Assembly (NCBI GenBank): GCA_021798435.1
Contig: JAJZGN010000017.1
Coordinates: 1 to 16,270, forward strand
Length of the DNA stretch: 16,270 nt
Origin: a bacterium
GTDB taxonomy: Bacteria > Chloroflexota > Dormibacteria > Aeolococcales > Bog-877
Direction: 5' to 3'
Within the stretch, counting starts at the first letter, position 1, and every line of letters starts with the position of its first letter. A model generated the notes under the pieces. The model was not told the origin of the DNA. It worked only from the letters and a program-made list of their open reading frames with translations, and ran no database searches. This document shows, one piece after another, positions 5,897 to 16,185 of the stretch. Position numbers and translations under genes: made by a program.

Positions 5897-6369
5897 CCCA
5901 GGAGCCGATTAGGCATCAGGCGGATCCACCACTCCGCCCACCTGAGATCTCCCAACTTCTCCCCAGCCTCCCTGGCCACTCGCGCGGGCAGCACGGAGCT
6001 GGCCACCAACTCAACTGGGCCGCTGGCCAGCACCGCACGATGGTGGTCGGACACTCCCTGTCCGATCATCACTGCGGCGCGCGGATTCTTCCTCAGCGCC
6101 TCCAGGCGCACCGACCCCGGCCCGGTTGGGAGCCAGATGGTGCCGGGGGGCGCGAGATGGAAGGACACCGGGATGAGCAGGGGGGAGCCGCTGGCCACGG
6201 GGACGCCCAGGACGCAGTGTCGCTGCCCTTCGCAGAAGGAGAGGAGCTGAGCTGCGGCCATCCGGTGCTCGTCGGGCCAGGCCGCCCGCAGCGGCGCGCC
6301 TGCCCGGCTCCACGACCGGTCGATGAGGTCCTGTAGCGTCGCCCTGTCCTCTTTCTCCCATGGCACCAC
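5851..6369 (-). CDS. Pyridoxamine 5'-phosphate oxidase-like split-barrel protein
   Basis: The product has 172 residues from GTG 6369; a second GTG directly follows. The central part, including the strand-rich HCVLGVPVASGSPLLIPVSF (51-70), then ALRKNPRAAVMIGQG (91-105) and RAVLASGPVELV (111-122), has the pattern of FMN-binding split beta-barrel proteins (PPOX family). These use flavin or F420 to reduce or oxidise small molecules, but most such proteins have no known substrate, and none can be inferred here. The soluble N-terminal 35 residues are acidic/basic helix. The 3' end overlaps the convergent LysM gene by 46 nt, and the start lies 56 nt from the divergent serine hydrolase gene. No clear ribosome binding site is seen, so the exact start is uncertain. 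Confidence 0.7.
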   Translation of the reverse strand: MVPWEKEDRATLQDLIDRSWSRAGAPLRAAWPDEHRMAAAQLLSFCEGQRHCVLGVPVASGSPLLIPVSFHLAPPGTIWLPTGPGSVRLEALRKNPRAAVMIGQGVSDHHRAVLASGPVELVASSVLPARVAREAGEKLGDLRWAEWWIRLMPNRLLGYEAGSEGSRSASPG

Positions 6370-6413
6370 CGCCCATCATGGCAGCCCACCGGCGCGACCC
6401 ATCGGCACCTGGA

Positions 6414-6425
6414 TAACCTACCGCT
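6414..6425 (+). promoter_or_regulatory. Possible -10 element of a leaderless serine hydrolase mRNA
   Basis: TAACCT (6414-6419) lies 6 nt before ATG 6426, the usual distance for leaderless actinobacterial genes. There is no purine-rich ribosome binding site in the preceding 20 nt. No convincing -35 is visible, so support is modest. Confidence 0.35.
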
Positions 6426-7739
6426 ATGGAGGAAATCCGCGCCAAGGTCCAGCGCCTCATCTTGGAAGCCCAGCGGCGCCGGCGCCTGGTCAGCCTGGTG
6501 GCGGTCGTGGCCCATCAGGGCCGCCCCTTGGCCGAGGTATCGGTGGGCCTGGCAGACGTCGAGCGCGCCCTGCCCGCGGGCCCTGACGTCCAGTATCGGT
6601 TGGGGTCGATCACCAAGACGCTCACGGCGGTGGGGATCATGCAGCAGGTCGCGGCAGGCCGGCTCTCCCTGGAGCAGCCACTGGAGGCCGTTTGGCCTGG
6701 GGCCCCGCACGGTAGCCTGCGGCTGGATCAGCTGCTCTCGCACACCTCTGGGTTGCAGCGCGAGCCCGTCGGTGAGGTCTGGGAGACCTTGGAGATCCCC
6801 TCGGCCGAGCAGCTCACGACCAATGCCGCCCAGGCGCGGAAGGTGCTGGAGCCCGGGGCGGGTTGGCACTACTCCAATCTGGGGTTCGCCCTCCTCGGCC
6901 AGGTGCTGGCCACAGTCGCCGGGCGGTCCTGGGAGCAGTACGTCCGGGAGTCGATCCTCGGCCCCCTGGGACTGGCCCGCACCACCTGGAGCCCGGAGTA
7001 CCCGGCGGCAGTGGGGTACTCGGTCACCCCGTACGAACAGCAGGTCCGGGCCGAGCAGCCCGTCGACACCGGTGGCATCGGGCCAGCGGCCCAGCTCTGG
7101 AGCACCGCCCAGGACCTCTGGCGGTGGGCGGACTTCCTGCGGACGGGCGATGACAAGGTCCTCCCCAGCGACCAGCTGGAGGTGATGCGGACCCCCAGGG
7201 TGCTGGCCGACCTGGCCGGCTGGACCACCGCCTGGGGGCTGGGGTTGATGCTGCTCAGGCGGGGCGACAACGTCTTCGTCGGGCACACCGGAGGCATGCC
7301 GGGGTTCCTCGCCGCCGCCTTCAGCGCACCCCGCTCCGGCACCTCGGTCGCCCTCCTGTGCAACACGGGATCCGGGATCGCCATCGGTCAACTGGCGGCG
7401 GATGTGCTGGAGGCCGTGGGGGAGGTGGCGGTGGAGCCCTGGCGCCCTGGACCGCCAGCTCCCCAGGAGGTGGACGGAGTTCTCGGCCGCTGGTGGGCCG
7501 AGTGGACGGAGTGGGTCTTCTCCTGGTCCGGGGACGTGCTCGAGGCACGGCAGCCGGAGGCCCCCGACGCCCCGCCCTCTCGGTTCCGCAGGGTTGGACA
7601 GGACCTTTGGGCCTGCGAGTGGGGGAGTGAGCGGGGAGAGGAGATGCGGGTGGTGCGAGACGCGGACGGAAGGGTGGTGAAGCTCTACATCGCCACCTAC
7701 CCGTTCACCAGGGAGCCGCGCGTCTTCGGGCAGAAGTAG
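6426..7739 (+). CDS. Beta-lactamase-family serine hydrolase
   Basis: The product has 437 residues and no signal peptide, so it is probably cytoplasmic. It has the class C beta-lactamase/penicillin-binding fold seen in esterases, D-aminopeptidases and peptidases of this group. The catalytic motifs are SITK (61-64, Ser61 nucleophile and Lys64), YSN (149-151) and HTGG (287-290). The core ends near residue 340; a further C-terminal domain of about 95 residues (345-437), rich in tryptophan and ending in a strand-like VVKLYIATYPF, resembles the small extra barrel found in some family members. Substrate cannot be told from sequence: ester, peptide or amide hydrolysis are all possible, and true beta-lactamase activity is unlikely without export. 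It ends 18 nt from the convergent glgB stop, with no clear terminator between. Confidence 0.85.
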   Translation: MEEIRAKVQRLILEAQRRRRLVSLVAVVAHQGRPLAEVSVGLADVERALPAGPDVQYRLGSITKTLTAVGIMQQVAAGRLSLEQPLEAVWPGAPHGSLRLDQLLSHTSGLQREPVGEVWETLEIPSAEQLTTNAAQARKVLEPGAGWHYSNLGFALLGQVLATVAGRSWEQYVRESILGPLGLARTTWSPEYPAAVGYSVTPYEQQVRAEQPVDTGGIGPAAQLWSTAQDLWRWADFLRTGDDKVLPSDQLEVMRTPRVLADLAGWTTAWGLGLMLLRRGDNVFVGHTGGMPGFLAAAFSAPRSGTSVALLCNTGSGIAIGQLAADVLEAVGEVAVEPWRPGPPAPQEVDGVLGRWWAEWTEWVFSWSGDVLEARQPEAPDAPPSRFRRVGQDLWACEWGSERGEEMRVVRDADGRVVKLYIATYPFTREPRVFGQK

Positions 7740-7757
7740 CTCAGCCCCCGGGGCCGA

Positions 7758-9983
7758 TCAGTCCGGCCGTGGATCCGGGGCCAGCCAGACCGTGGCCAGC
7801 GGGGGGAGGGTGACAGTCGCTGAGTTGGGGAGCCCGTGCCAGGGAGTGGGGCTCGACTCCACCACTCCGAGGTTGCCCAGATCACTGCCCCCGTAGTGGC
7901 GGCTGTCGGTGTTCAGCACCTCTCGGTACGGGCCAGCCCCGGGGAGGCCAACCCGGTAGCCGAAGCGGGGGACCGGTGACAGGTTGCAGAGGCAGACCAG
8001 ATGGCGGCCGGGATCCTCGGCGAAGCGGGCGAAGGCGATCACGTTGGCGTCGGCATTGCTGCCGTCGATCCAGCGGAATCCCCGGGGCTCGAAGTCCAGC
8101 TGGTGGAGCGCGGGATGGGCGCGGTAGATGCGGTTCAGGTCGCGGACCAGGCGCTGCACCCCGAGGTGTTCTGCCAGGTCCAGGAGGTGCCAGTCCAGGC
8201 TCGAGTCCGAGTTCCACTCCCGGCGCTGGCCGAACTCGCCCCCCATGAACAGGAGCTGCTTGCCGGGATGGGCCCACATGTAACCGTAGAGCGCGCGGAG
8301 ATTGGCGAACTTGCGCCAGTCGTCGCCGGGCATGCGGCTGAGGAGCGAGCCCTTGCCGTGGACCACCTCGTCATGGGAGAGGGGCAAGAGGAAGTTCTCG
8401 CTGAAGGCGTACATCAGGCTGAAGGTGAGGGAGTTGTGGTGGTAGCGGCGATGGATGGGGTCGCGGGAGAAGTAATCGAGGGTGTCGTGCATCCAGCCCA
8501 GGTTCCACTTGAGGCCGAAGCCCAACCCTCCCGTGTAGACCGGGCGGCTGACCCCCGGCCAGGCGGTGGACTCCTCGGCGACCATCAGGGCGCCGGGATG
8601 CTCCCCGTACACCGCAACGTTGACCTCACGCAGGAACTCCACAGCATCCAGGTTCTCCCGGCCGCCGAACTGGTTGGGGACCCACTCACCGGGCCTGCGG
8701 CTGTAATCGAGATAGAGCATGGAAGCCACCGCATCGACTCGGAGCCCGTCCACGTCGAACTCGTCCAGCCAGTAGACCGCATTGGTCACCAGAAAGTTGC
8801 GCACTTCGCGACGCCCATAGTTGAAGATGGAGGTCCCCCAGTCGGGGTGGACTCCGAGGCGGGGATCCTGATGCTCGTACAGGGCGGTCCCATCGAAGCG
8901 ACTGAGGGCGAATTCGTCCTGCGGGAAGTGGGCTGGGACCCAGTCCAAGATCACGCCCACACCGGCCTGGTGCAACGAGCAGACCATGTCATGGAAGTCC
9001 TGGGGACTTCCGTATCGGGCGGTGGGAGCGTAGTAGCCGCTGACCTGGTAGCCCCAGGAGCCTCCGTAGGGGTGCTCCGCCACCGGCATCAGCTCCACGT
9101 GGGTGAAGCCCAGGTCCCGGGCGTAGGCGCCGAGCTCCTCACCTAACTCGCGGTAGGTGAGCGGTGACCCGTCTCCCCTTCGGCGCCAGGAGCCCAGATG
9201 CACCTCGTACACGCTGATGGGGGAGCGCAGCGGCTCCCCGGAGTCCCGATCCCGGCGCCACTCCGGGCCGGCCGGAATCAAGGTCGGACTCACGACGCTG
9301 GCGGTGCGGGGAGGCAGCTCCATATGTCTGCCCACCGGATCCGCCTTGTACACCCAGCTCCCGTCCGGTCGCAGGATCCAGTACTTGTACAGCGTTCCCG
9401 CCTCCACCCCCGGGACGAAGATCTCCCAGATCCCGGAGGTCCCCAGATTGCGCATGGGCAGGGTGGGGGAGTCCCACCCGCAGAATGGGCCGACCAGGCG
9501 CACGCCGAGGGCGTTGGGTGCCCAGACCGCGAAGGCCGTCCCCTCGACCCCCTGGTGGGTGCGGGGGTTGGCGCCGAGATGGCGGTAGAGGTAGCGGTCG
9601 GTGCCCTCCCTGAGGAGGTGAAGGTCCTGGGGGCCGAGAGTCGGGCTCAGACTGTAGGGATCCGCCGGAAGTGGCTTGACCCCTCCTGAACCCACCTGCT
9701 CGAGCAGGAAGGGCGGCCGCCCTGAGCTCGCCAGCTGCTCCGCAGCTGCCATCTGCGGCGGCGTCAGGAGGGCGAGGTGAAACTCGGGGTCCAACTCGAG
9801 AGGATGGAAGGGGAAGCTGCTCTCGGCGACCAGGCCCTTCAGGCCGGGTGCGCCCGGACGCCAGACCAGTGCCATCCCCGCTTCTCCACGGCGCTGCAGG
9901 CCGAGTATGGAGTGGGGGTCCTGGCAGCGACCGGAACGTAGGAGCGCCAACTGCTCGGCGCCGACCGATGGTCGGGACATCAC
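7758..9983 (-). CDS. glgB: 1,4-alpha-glucan branching enzyme (GH13)
   Basis: This enzyme cuts alpha-1,4-glucan and re-attaches the piece by alpha-1,6 linkage, making branched glucan from GlgE product. It has 741 residues from GTG 9983; the ATG at 9980 is equally likely. The N-terminal module starts with DPHSILG (22-28), then a CBM48 domain (about 128-225) and the GH13 barrel. Catalytic residues visible are the nucleophile Asp417 in DGLRVDAVASML, acid/base Glu470 in MVAEES and Asp538 in LSHDEVVHGKGS. Length matches the usual bacterial GlgB of about 730 residues. The start overlaps the maltokinase stop (GTGATG), so the two are probably translationally coupled. It is the last gene of the glgE-treS-mak-glgB run. 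No frameshift or missing residue was seen. Confidence 0.95.
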   Translation of the reverse strand: MMSRPSVGAEQLALLRSGRCQDPHSILGLQRRGEAGMALVWRPGAPGLKGLVAESSFPFHPLELDPEFHLALLTPPQMAAAEQLASSGRPPFLLEQVGSGGVKPLPADPYSLSPTLGPQDLHLLREGTDRYLYRHLGANPRTHQGVEGTAFAVWAPNALGVRLVGPFCGWDSPTLPMRNLGTSGIWEIFVPGVEAGTLYKYWILRPDGSWVYKADPVGRHMELPPRTASVVSPTLIPAGPEWRRDRDSGEPLRSPISVYEVHLGSWRRRGDGSPLTYRELGEELGAYARDLGFTHVELMPVAEHPYGGSWGYQVSGYYAPTARYGSPQDFHDMVCSLHQAGVGVILDWVPAHFPQDEFALSRFDGTALYEHQDPRLGVHPDWGTSIFNYGRREVRNFLVTNAVYWLDEFDVDGLRVDAVASMLYLDYSRRPGEWVPNQFGGRENLDAVEFLREVNVAVYGEHPGALMVAEESTAWPGVSRPVYTGGLGFGLKWNLGWMHDTLDYFSRDPIHRRYHHNSLTFSLMYAFSENFLLPLSHDEVVHGKGSLLSRMPGDDWRKFANLRALYGYMWAHPGKQLLFMGGEFGQRREWNSDSSLDWHLLDLAEHLGVQRLVRDLNRIYRAHPALHQLDFEPRGFRWIDGSNADANVIAFARFAEDPGRHLVCLCNLSPVPRFGYRVGLPGAGPYREVLNTDSRHYGGSDLGNLGVVESSPTPWHGLPNSATVTLPPLATVWLAPDPRPD

Positions 9984-11472
9984 CTCCCCTCAGCGACCAG
10001 GCGGACCATCCCCTCCAGGGGGATCTCGATCCAGTCCGGGCGGAAGTTGAGCTCGTAGTCCAGCTCATAGAGGCACTGATTTAGCTCCAGAGCCCGCAGT
10101 AGGAGCTCCCGGTCCTCCGGCGCCGGCGGCAGAAGCGTCAGCACCCCGGGATCGCGCCAGTAGGCCAGCCAGAACGCTTCGCGCATCACCTCCGCCCAGG
10201 CCCGTCCATAGGGGCTGAGCGTCCTGGCATTGGCCTCGTCCGGGTGGACCTGCTGCCGCAGGGCCAGGGCCGCTGCGTACTCTAGGGAGCGGAGCATCCC
10301 GGCCACGTCCCGGAGTGGCGACGCCAGCTGGCGACGGAGCTCCGGGGGCTCAGATGGACGGCCCTCGAAGTCCAGGAAGTGCCAGCCCTCGTCGTTCCGG
10401 ACCACCTGCCCGAGATGGAGATCCCCGTGGGCCCGGATCTTGCGCCCGGCCCGGACCAGCCGACCGGCATCCATCAGGATCCGTCGAGCTTCCGCCGCGC
10501 GAACCCGGAGCGGTTCCAGGCGAGGCTCGGCAACCTCCAGCAGCCGGTCCAGCTGCTGGAGTCCCCGGCCTTGGATGGAGAGCAGATCGGAGCGCTCGAT
10601 TTCGGCGGCCGGGGGCTCGAGGCCGCTGGCCGGAGACGCCAGTGCCAGGTGCAGCGCCGCGGTCAGGTGCCCCAGCTCGCGGGCGGCCGGCAGGAAGGAG
10701 CCCCCCTGCTCCAGCACGGCGCGCCGGCAGCGCTCGGGAGGGGGGACCTCGCCATCGGCCTCCATCAGGAGGTCGCCCTCCAGATCCCGAAGCGAGGTGA
10801 GGGCCAGCACCATGCCCTCAGTGGAGTTGGCCAAGTAGCGCTGAATCAGTCCCAGCGTGGTGCGCTCGGTTCCCGCCTCCAGCTCCAAGGACCCCAGGGC
10901 CGGGGCGATGGCGGGGAAGCCGACCCGGGTGAGGGCCGAAGTCAGCTCCACCTCTGGGCTGGGTGCCCGCCAGGCTCGCCGGTAGAACTTGACCAGCACT
11001 CGCTCGCCCACCACAAGGCTGCTGTTGCTCTGCTCCAGTCCGAGCGGCCGGGCCCCTTCAGCCGAGGCGAGGTATTCTTCCGCGCCCTCCGGGGTCACCA
11101 CCAGGTGCGCATCCTCTTCCGACCCGGAGCGCGCCGCCGCCATGAGGGCCAGGGAAAACGCCGGCTGGGACAGGACCTCCCGGACCGACCAGTGCCGACC
11201 CTCGGCGTCGGCTCCCTCCCAGATGACGTCGCCGGACCCGGGTGGGCTGGCGGGGTCGAAGTCGAGGCCAAGGTGATAAGCGGCCACGGATCCAGACTCC
11301 AGGCCGACCTCGGTCAAGACAAGGGCCTGGGGATGGGGGAGGGGGGAGACCCAGAGGATCGCCCGCGGGCGCACAAAGGTCAGGCCATCCGCCTTGTGTC
11401 CGAACCAGCGCTGACCGGGGAGCCAGTTGGCGACCTCGGCGAACAGCTGGGGCAGGTGGTCAAGTTCCAGAG

Positions 11473-11476
<4 letters not shown>
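9980..11476 (-). CDS. mak: Maltokinase
   Basis: This enzyme phosphorylates maltose with ATP to alpha-maltose-1-phosphate, the substrate of GlgE. It has 498 residues from a TTG start at 11476. The TTG overlaps the treS stop as TTGA. The N-terminal cap has the family mark PGQRWFGHKA (20-29). The kinase-like part has LVKFYRR (161-167, with probable ATP-contact Lys163), the catalytic loop HGDLHLGQ (350-357) and the metal-binding LDFEGRP (368-374). The aminoglycoside-phosphotransferase-like fold is typical of Mak/Pep2. In many bacteria the kinase is fused to TreS; here the two are separate genes in tight order, as in mycobacteria, where TreS and Mak form a complex. The stop overlaps the glgB start. 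Confidence is high from motifs and from the operon. Confidence 0.93.
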
Positions 11477-13112
<1,636 letters not shown>

Positions 13113-13116
<4 letters not shown>

Positions 13117-15083
13117 GGCACCACCGCGAAGAGATGACCGGGGGCTCGGGCCGGGTCCAGGCGCACGAAGTTGTGCGCCCCCTGCCAGCGGTACTCCGCC
13201 CCGTCCAGCAGGTCCCGGAGCGCAAAGCTGGAGTCCGGGCCGAGGCCCAGCTCGGCCAGGTCGAGGTGAACCATGGACTCGTGGGCCCGCCAGGGGTCGA
13301 GATTCACGACCACCAGTACCCGGTCCTCGAGGCCCGGTGTGGTCTTGGAGTAGCACAGGAGGTCGGGGTGGTCGGCCCAATGGAAGAAGAGCCGTCGGAA
13401 CTGCTGCAGGGCCGGGTGGGCCCGCCGCGCGGCGTTGACGGTGGCGATGAGCCCCTCGATGCCCGGGTCGCCGTGGTCGGGCCGGGGACGGTACTGGTAC
13501 TTCTCCGAGTCCAGGTACTCCTCACTCCCGGGCCGGAGCGCCTTTCTCTCCAGATGCTCGAAGCCGCTGTAAACCCCATAGCTCGAGGATAGGGTGGAGG
13601 CGAGGAGGAGCCGGGAGCGGAAGGCCCCCTCGCCGCCCTCCTGCAGCTGGGCGGTGAGAATGTCCGGCGTGTTGACGAAGAAGTTCGGCCGAAGGAAGTC
13701 GGCGGTCTCATCCGCCAGCTCGCGCGCGTAGGCCACCAGGTCGTCCTTGGTCTGCCTCCAGGTGAAGTAGGTGTAGGACTGGGAGAAGCCGACCCTGGCC
13801 AGCTCGCGCATCATGGCCGGGGCGGTGAACGCCTCCGCCAGCAGGATGACTTCCGGGTGCTCGAGCCGGAGCCGATCCACGAGGTACTCCCAGAAGGGCA
13901 CCGGCTTGGTGTGGGGGTTGTCCACGCGGAAGACCCGCACCCCCTGGCGGGCCCAGTGATCGAGGATCTCGTAGCAGGCATCCCAGAGACCGCGCCAGTC
14001 CCGACAGCTGAAGTCCAGGGGGTAGATGTCGTCGTATCGCTTGGGGGGATTCTCAGCCGGCCGGATGGTGCCATCGGGGCGGCGGCGGAACCAGTCGGGG
14101 TGCTCCTTCACCCAGGGGTGGTCCCGGGAGCACTGAAGAGCGTAGTCCAGGGCAACCTCCATGCCCACCTCCTTGGCTCGCGCCATGAGCCCGCGGAAGT
14201 CCTCCATGGTTCCCAGCTCGGGGTCCACCTCGGTGTGGCCCCCGAGCTCGGAGCCGATGGCCCAGGGACTGCCCGGATCGCCGGGGAGGGCAAGCGGCGC
14301 GTTGTTCCGCCCTCGCCTGCCGGTGACCCCCACCGGGTGGATGGGGGTCAGGTAGAGAACGTCGAAGCCCAGTGCCGCCAGGTGCGGGAGCCGGTCAGCC
14401 GTCGCGGAGAGAGAGCCGGGTTGGAAGCCGTCAGATCCCTGGGAGCGCGAGAACAGCTCGTACCAGCTGCCGAAGAGAGCCCTGGGCCGCTCCACCCATA
14501 GAGGCCGCGGGGGCGAGGTCGCGAGCGGTCGCCAGACCAGGGTCGCCAGCAGACTCTGGAGCTTCTCATCGAGAAGAAAGGCCAGCTCACGTTCGACGCC
14601 GGACCCCGCGAGTTCCGTCGCCGCCCGAACGAGGGAGCGCGCCGTCTCTCCGGGCAACCGGCGTAGGGTCTGACGCAGGAGGGCCCAGCCCTCATCCACC
14701 TCGGGAGCCGGGTCAACTCCGGTCGCGAGGCGGCGCCCCACGTCGTCGCACCAGGTTCCAAATCGGTCCTCCCAGGCCTCCAGCCGGAACTTGCAGGAGC
14801 CGACGCGGTCCGGCACCAGATGGCCGTCCCACCAGTCGTCCACGGCTGGACCGAGGGGGAAGGTCAGCGCGGCTGGCCAGCCGTCTGAGTGACCGGCGGG
14901 AAGGAGGCGCCCACGAGCGCGGAGGCGCGGCCTGCCGTCCGCGAATATGCGCGCCCGCACCGGCACCGCCTCGCCAACCACCGCTTTGGCGGGCCGGCGC
15001 CCACCGTCCACGCTGGGCCGTATCTCGCCAATCACCACCCGGGGCGGAGGGGCAGAGCGCCGCGGCGATGGGGTGGGAGCCAC
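13113..15083 (-). CDS. glgE: Maltose-1-phosphate maltosyltransferase (GlgE)
   Basis: GlgE transfers maltosyl units from alpha-maltose-1-phosphate onto alpha-1,4-glucan, releasing phosphate. The start is taken as GTG 15083, giving 656 residues and a start about 15 residues before the conserved RVVIGEIRPSVDGGR. No ribosome binding site precedes it; instead a perfect palindrome (15086-15097) lies there, so the start is not certain. Domains run from an N-terminal beta domain through a helical insert near 130-185 to a GH13 barrel and a C-terminal domain. Signature motifs: LTPIHPVG (245-252), RRGRNN (256-261), nucleophile Asp388 in FRVDNPHTKP, acid Glu417 in ILLAEAFTAP and Asp474 in NTPDILT. Spacing between these three matches Streptomyces GlgE exactly (D394, E423, D480, a constant offset of six). 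The stop overlaps treS. The PIG-L gene lies 65 nt upstream. Confidence 0.95.
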
Positions 15084-15085
15084 GA

Positions 15086-15097
15086 GGCAAGCTTGCC
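15086..15097. promoter_or_regulatory. 12-bp perfect palindrome at the glgE start
   Basis: GGCAAGCTTGCC is a perfect palindrome ending 2 nt from the chosen glgE start codon, where a ribosome binding site would be expected. It may be a repressor operator for glgE, a small RNA hairpin over the initiation region, or a sign that the true start lies elsewhere. No matching second copy was found in the window. Confidence 0.5.
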
Positions 15098-15123
15098 AAA
15101 CCCGACCCCCCGCGCGCCCGCCG

Positions 15124-15138
15124 GCGTGCCCGGCACGC
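15124..15138. repeat. Short stem-loop in the pigL-glgE gap
   Basis: GCGTGC (15124-15129) and GCACGC (15133-15138) form a 6-bp perfect stem with a 3-nt loop, 10 nt beyond the PIG-L stop in the direction of transcription. No T-run follows. It could be a weak attenuator between the repressor/deacetylase pair and the glucan genes, or chance. Confidence 0.35.
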
Positions 15139-15148
15139 GGTCTGGCTG

Positions 15149-15880
15149 TCAGCGCCGAAGCCGGACCCCTCGGCGGACCAGGCGGACCCACTCATGGTCC
15201 CCCTGCAGGGCCAGCCTGGTGCGGAGGACCAGGTTGTTCGGGTCCTGGCTCCGGTGGCAGGCGATCGCGCACTCCTGCACCCCCCGGTCGACCCGGACCG
15301 GTACCGGGTCTCCGGCGCCCGGAGCGAAACCGGCGAAGGGCGCCCCGAGGCGCTCCCTAAGTTGCGTGGCGATCTCCTCGGCTGCCCCCCACTCCAGGCT
15401 GGGGAGAGCGCGGGCGGCAGCCACCCTGAGAGCTGCCGCCGTGGCAGCGGCGTGGTCCGGATGCCCGGTGACCCCGAGGCGTTCGAAACCCACCAGAAGG
15501 CGTGCTCCCCGCAGCTCCTCCGCAACCAGTAGGGTCAGCTCATCCGCTGGCAGCGCCGGCAGCCCGCCGTCCGGAAGCGCCTCCAGCCGGACTGAGCGCA
15601 ATCCCAGCACTTCAGCTGCCGCCAGCACCTCTTCGCGGCGTGTCGCCACCAGGTCCTGGCCGGTGCCCACGGTGGACGCTTCCCCGGCGGAGAGGCACAG
15701 GAGCCGAACCTCGATCCCGGCCTCCACGAGAGCCCTCAGCACCGCCCCGAGACCGAAGCTCTCGTCGTCCGGGTGGGCCACCACCGCCAGGGCGCTGCCC
15801 AGCGGCGCGAGCAATCCCGCCAGGACGGAGATTGGCTCGGCTGCGGACGGATCAGGCGAGGGAGAGGAAGAGGTGCTCAA
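15149..15880 (-). CDS. PIG-L family zinc deacetylase
   Basis: The product has 243 residues. Proteins of this family remove N-acetyl groups from GlcNAc-type sugars on inositol, glycans or thiol cofactors. The zinc and catalytic motif AHPDDE (35-40, with His36 and Asp39) and the second motif GVTGHPDHAA (136-145, His143) are intact. The substrate cannot be told: MshB (mycothiol synthesis), Mca and antibiotic deacetylases all share these motifs. The start is TTG 15880, with GAGG 6 nt upstream; it overlaps the CsoR-like gene by 29 nt, so the two are probably cotranscribed and coupled. A Ser/Pro-rich first 15 residues may be an artefact of the overlap. Its place between a thiol- or metal-sensing repressor and glgE is unusual; a mycothiol-type link is conceivable but unproven. 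Confidence 0.82.
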   Translation of the reverse strand: MSTSSSPSPDPSAAEPISVLAGLLAPLGSALAVVAHPDDESFGLGAVLRALVEAGIEVRLLCLSAGEASTVGTGQDLVATRREEVLAAAEVLGLRSVRLEALPDGGLPALPADELTLLVAEELRGARLLVGFERLGVTGHPDHAAATAAALRVAAARALPSLEWGAAEEIATQLRERLGAPFAGFAPGAGDPVPVRVDRGVQECAIACHRSQDPNNLVLRTRLALQGDHEWVRLVRRGVRLRR

Positions 15881-16115
15881 GCTGCGCCTCGCTTGTCTCC
15901 CTCAGGTCGCTGGCACCCTCAGCGCACTGCCTAAGGCCGCAGGCGATGATCTTGAATCCTGCCCTGTCGAGCGCCCGGGAGGCGGCGGCCAGTTGGGTCA
16001 CCACCTCCTCGCAGTCCCTCCCCGCCTCGATCATGGAGATGACTCCGGCGATCTGGCCGTGGGCACGCCGGAGGCGCTTCAGGACCTCATCTGCCGATTT
16101 GGCCTCGAGCTGCAA
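15852..16115 (-). CDS. CsoR/RcnR-family repressor, CstR-like (DUF156)
   Basis: This is an all-helical tetrameric DNA-binding repressor of 87 residues. The start is TTG 16115, decided by GGGAGG (16123-16128 on this strand) at 7-nt spacing. The family core RLRRAHGQIAGVISMIEAG (14-32) is clear, with Cys35 in RDCEEVV matching the first ligand and Cys64 the last. Copper-sensing CsoR has a Cys-His-Cys triad with HxxxC; here the histidine position is Gly60, preceded by Cys59, in IIACGLRQC. The copper site is therefore incomplete, and the conserved cysteine pair is more like persulfide-sensing CstR. A rhodanese-like gene starts divergently, with an operator-like dyad in between, which supports sulfur sensing. 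Another metal through Cys35/Cys59/Cys64 remains possible. Confidence 0.85.
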   Translation of the reverse strand: MQLEAKSADEVLKRLRRAHGQIAGVISMIEAGRDCEEVVTQLAAASRALDRAGFKIIACGLRQCAEGASDLRETSEAQLEHLFLSLA

Positions 16116-16168
16116 CTTGAGTCCTCCCTTGGCGGCCGCCCGGTTGCCTGCTGCAACCTCTTCTCGAA

Positions 16169-16185
16169 TATACTCCGTGGGGTAT
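16169..16185. promoter_or_regulatory. CsoR-family-type operator over a divergent promoter
   Basis: ATACTCCGTGGGGTAT (16170-16185; ATACCCCACGGAGTAT on the other strand) is a 16-bp imperfect dyad with ATAC/GTAT ends and C/G tracts, closely like known CsoR/CstR-family operators. It overlaps TATACT (16169-16174), the -10 of the rhodanese-like gene, and its ATG at 16184. On the minus strand TATATT (16172-16167) can serve as -10 for the repressor gene. One bound repressor could therefore shut both genes. Confidence 0.65.

Noticed and set aside
6093..7391. 432-codon open frame antisense to the serine hydrolase gene
   Set aside because: The plus strand has intact SITK, YSN and HTGG motifs; the antisense product is low complexity.
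7740..7757. Bidirectional terminator between the serine hydrolase and glgB stops
   Set aside because: Only a short CCCCGGGG palindrome lies in the 18-nt gap; no stable stem with a T-run on either strand.
8001..9146. 381-codon open frame antisense to glgB
   Set aside because: Shadow of the glgB coding strand; Val/Glu/Gly-rich translation with no domain and no promoter or ribosome binding site in front.
13117..13380. N-terminal extension of treS upstream of GTG 13116
   Set aside because: The extra codons lie inside glgE in another frame and have no TreS similarity; the GTGA overlap is the normal operon junction.
15084..15191. N-terminal extension of glgE beyond GTG 15083
   Set aside because: It would overlap the PIG-L gene and adds a Gly/Arg/Pro-rich stretch with no similarity to GlgE.
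14372..15532. 386-codon open frame crossing the glgE and PIG-L genes on the plus strand
   Set aside because: Pro/Arg/Gly-rich translation typical of a GC-rich wrong frame, opposed to two genes with clear catalytic motifs.
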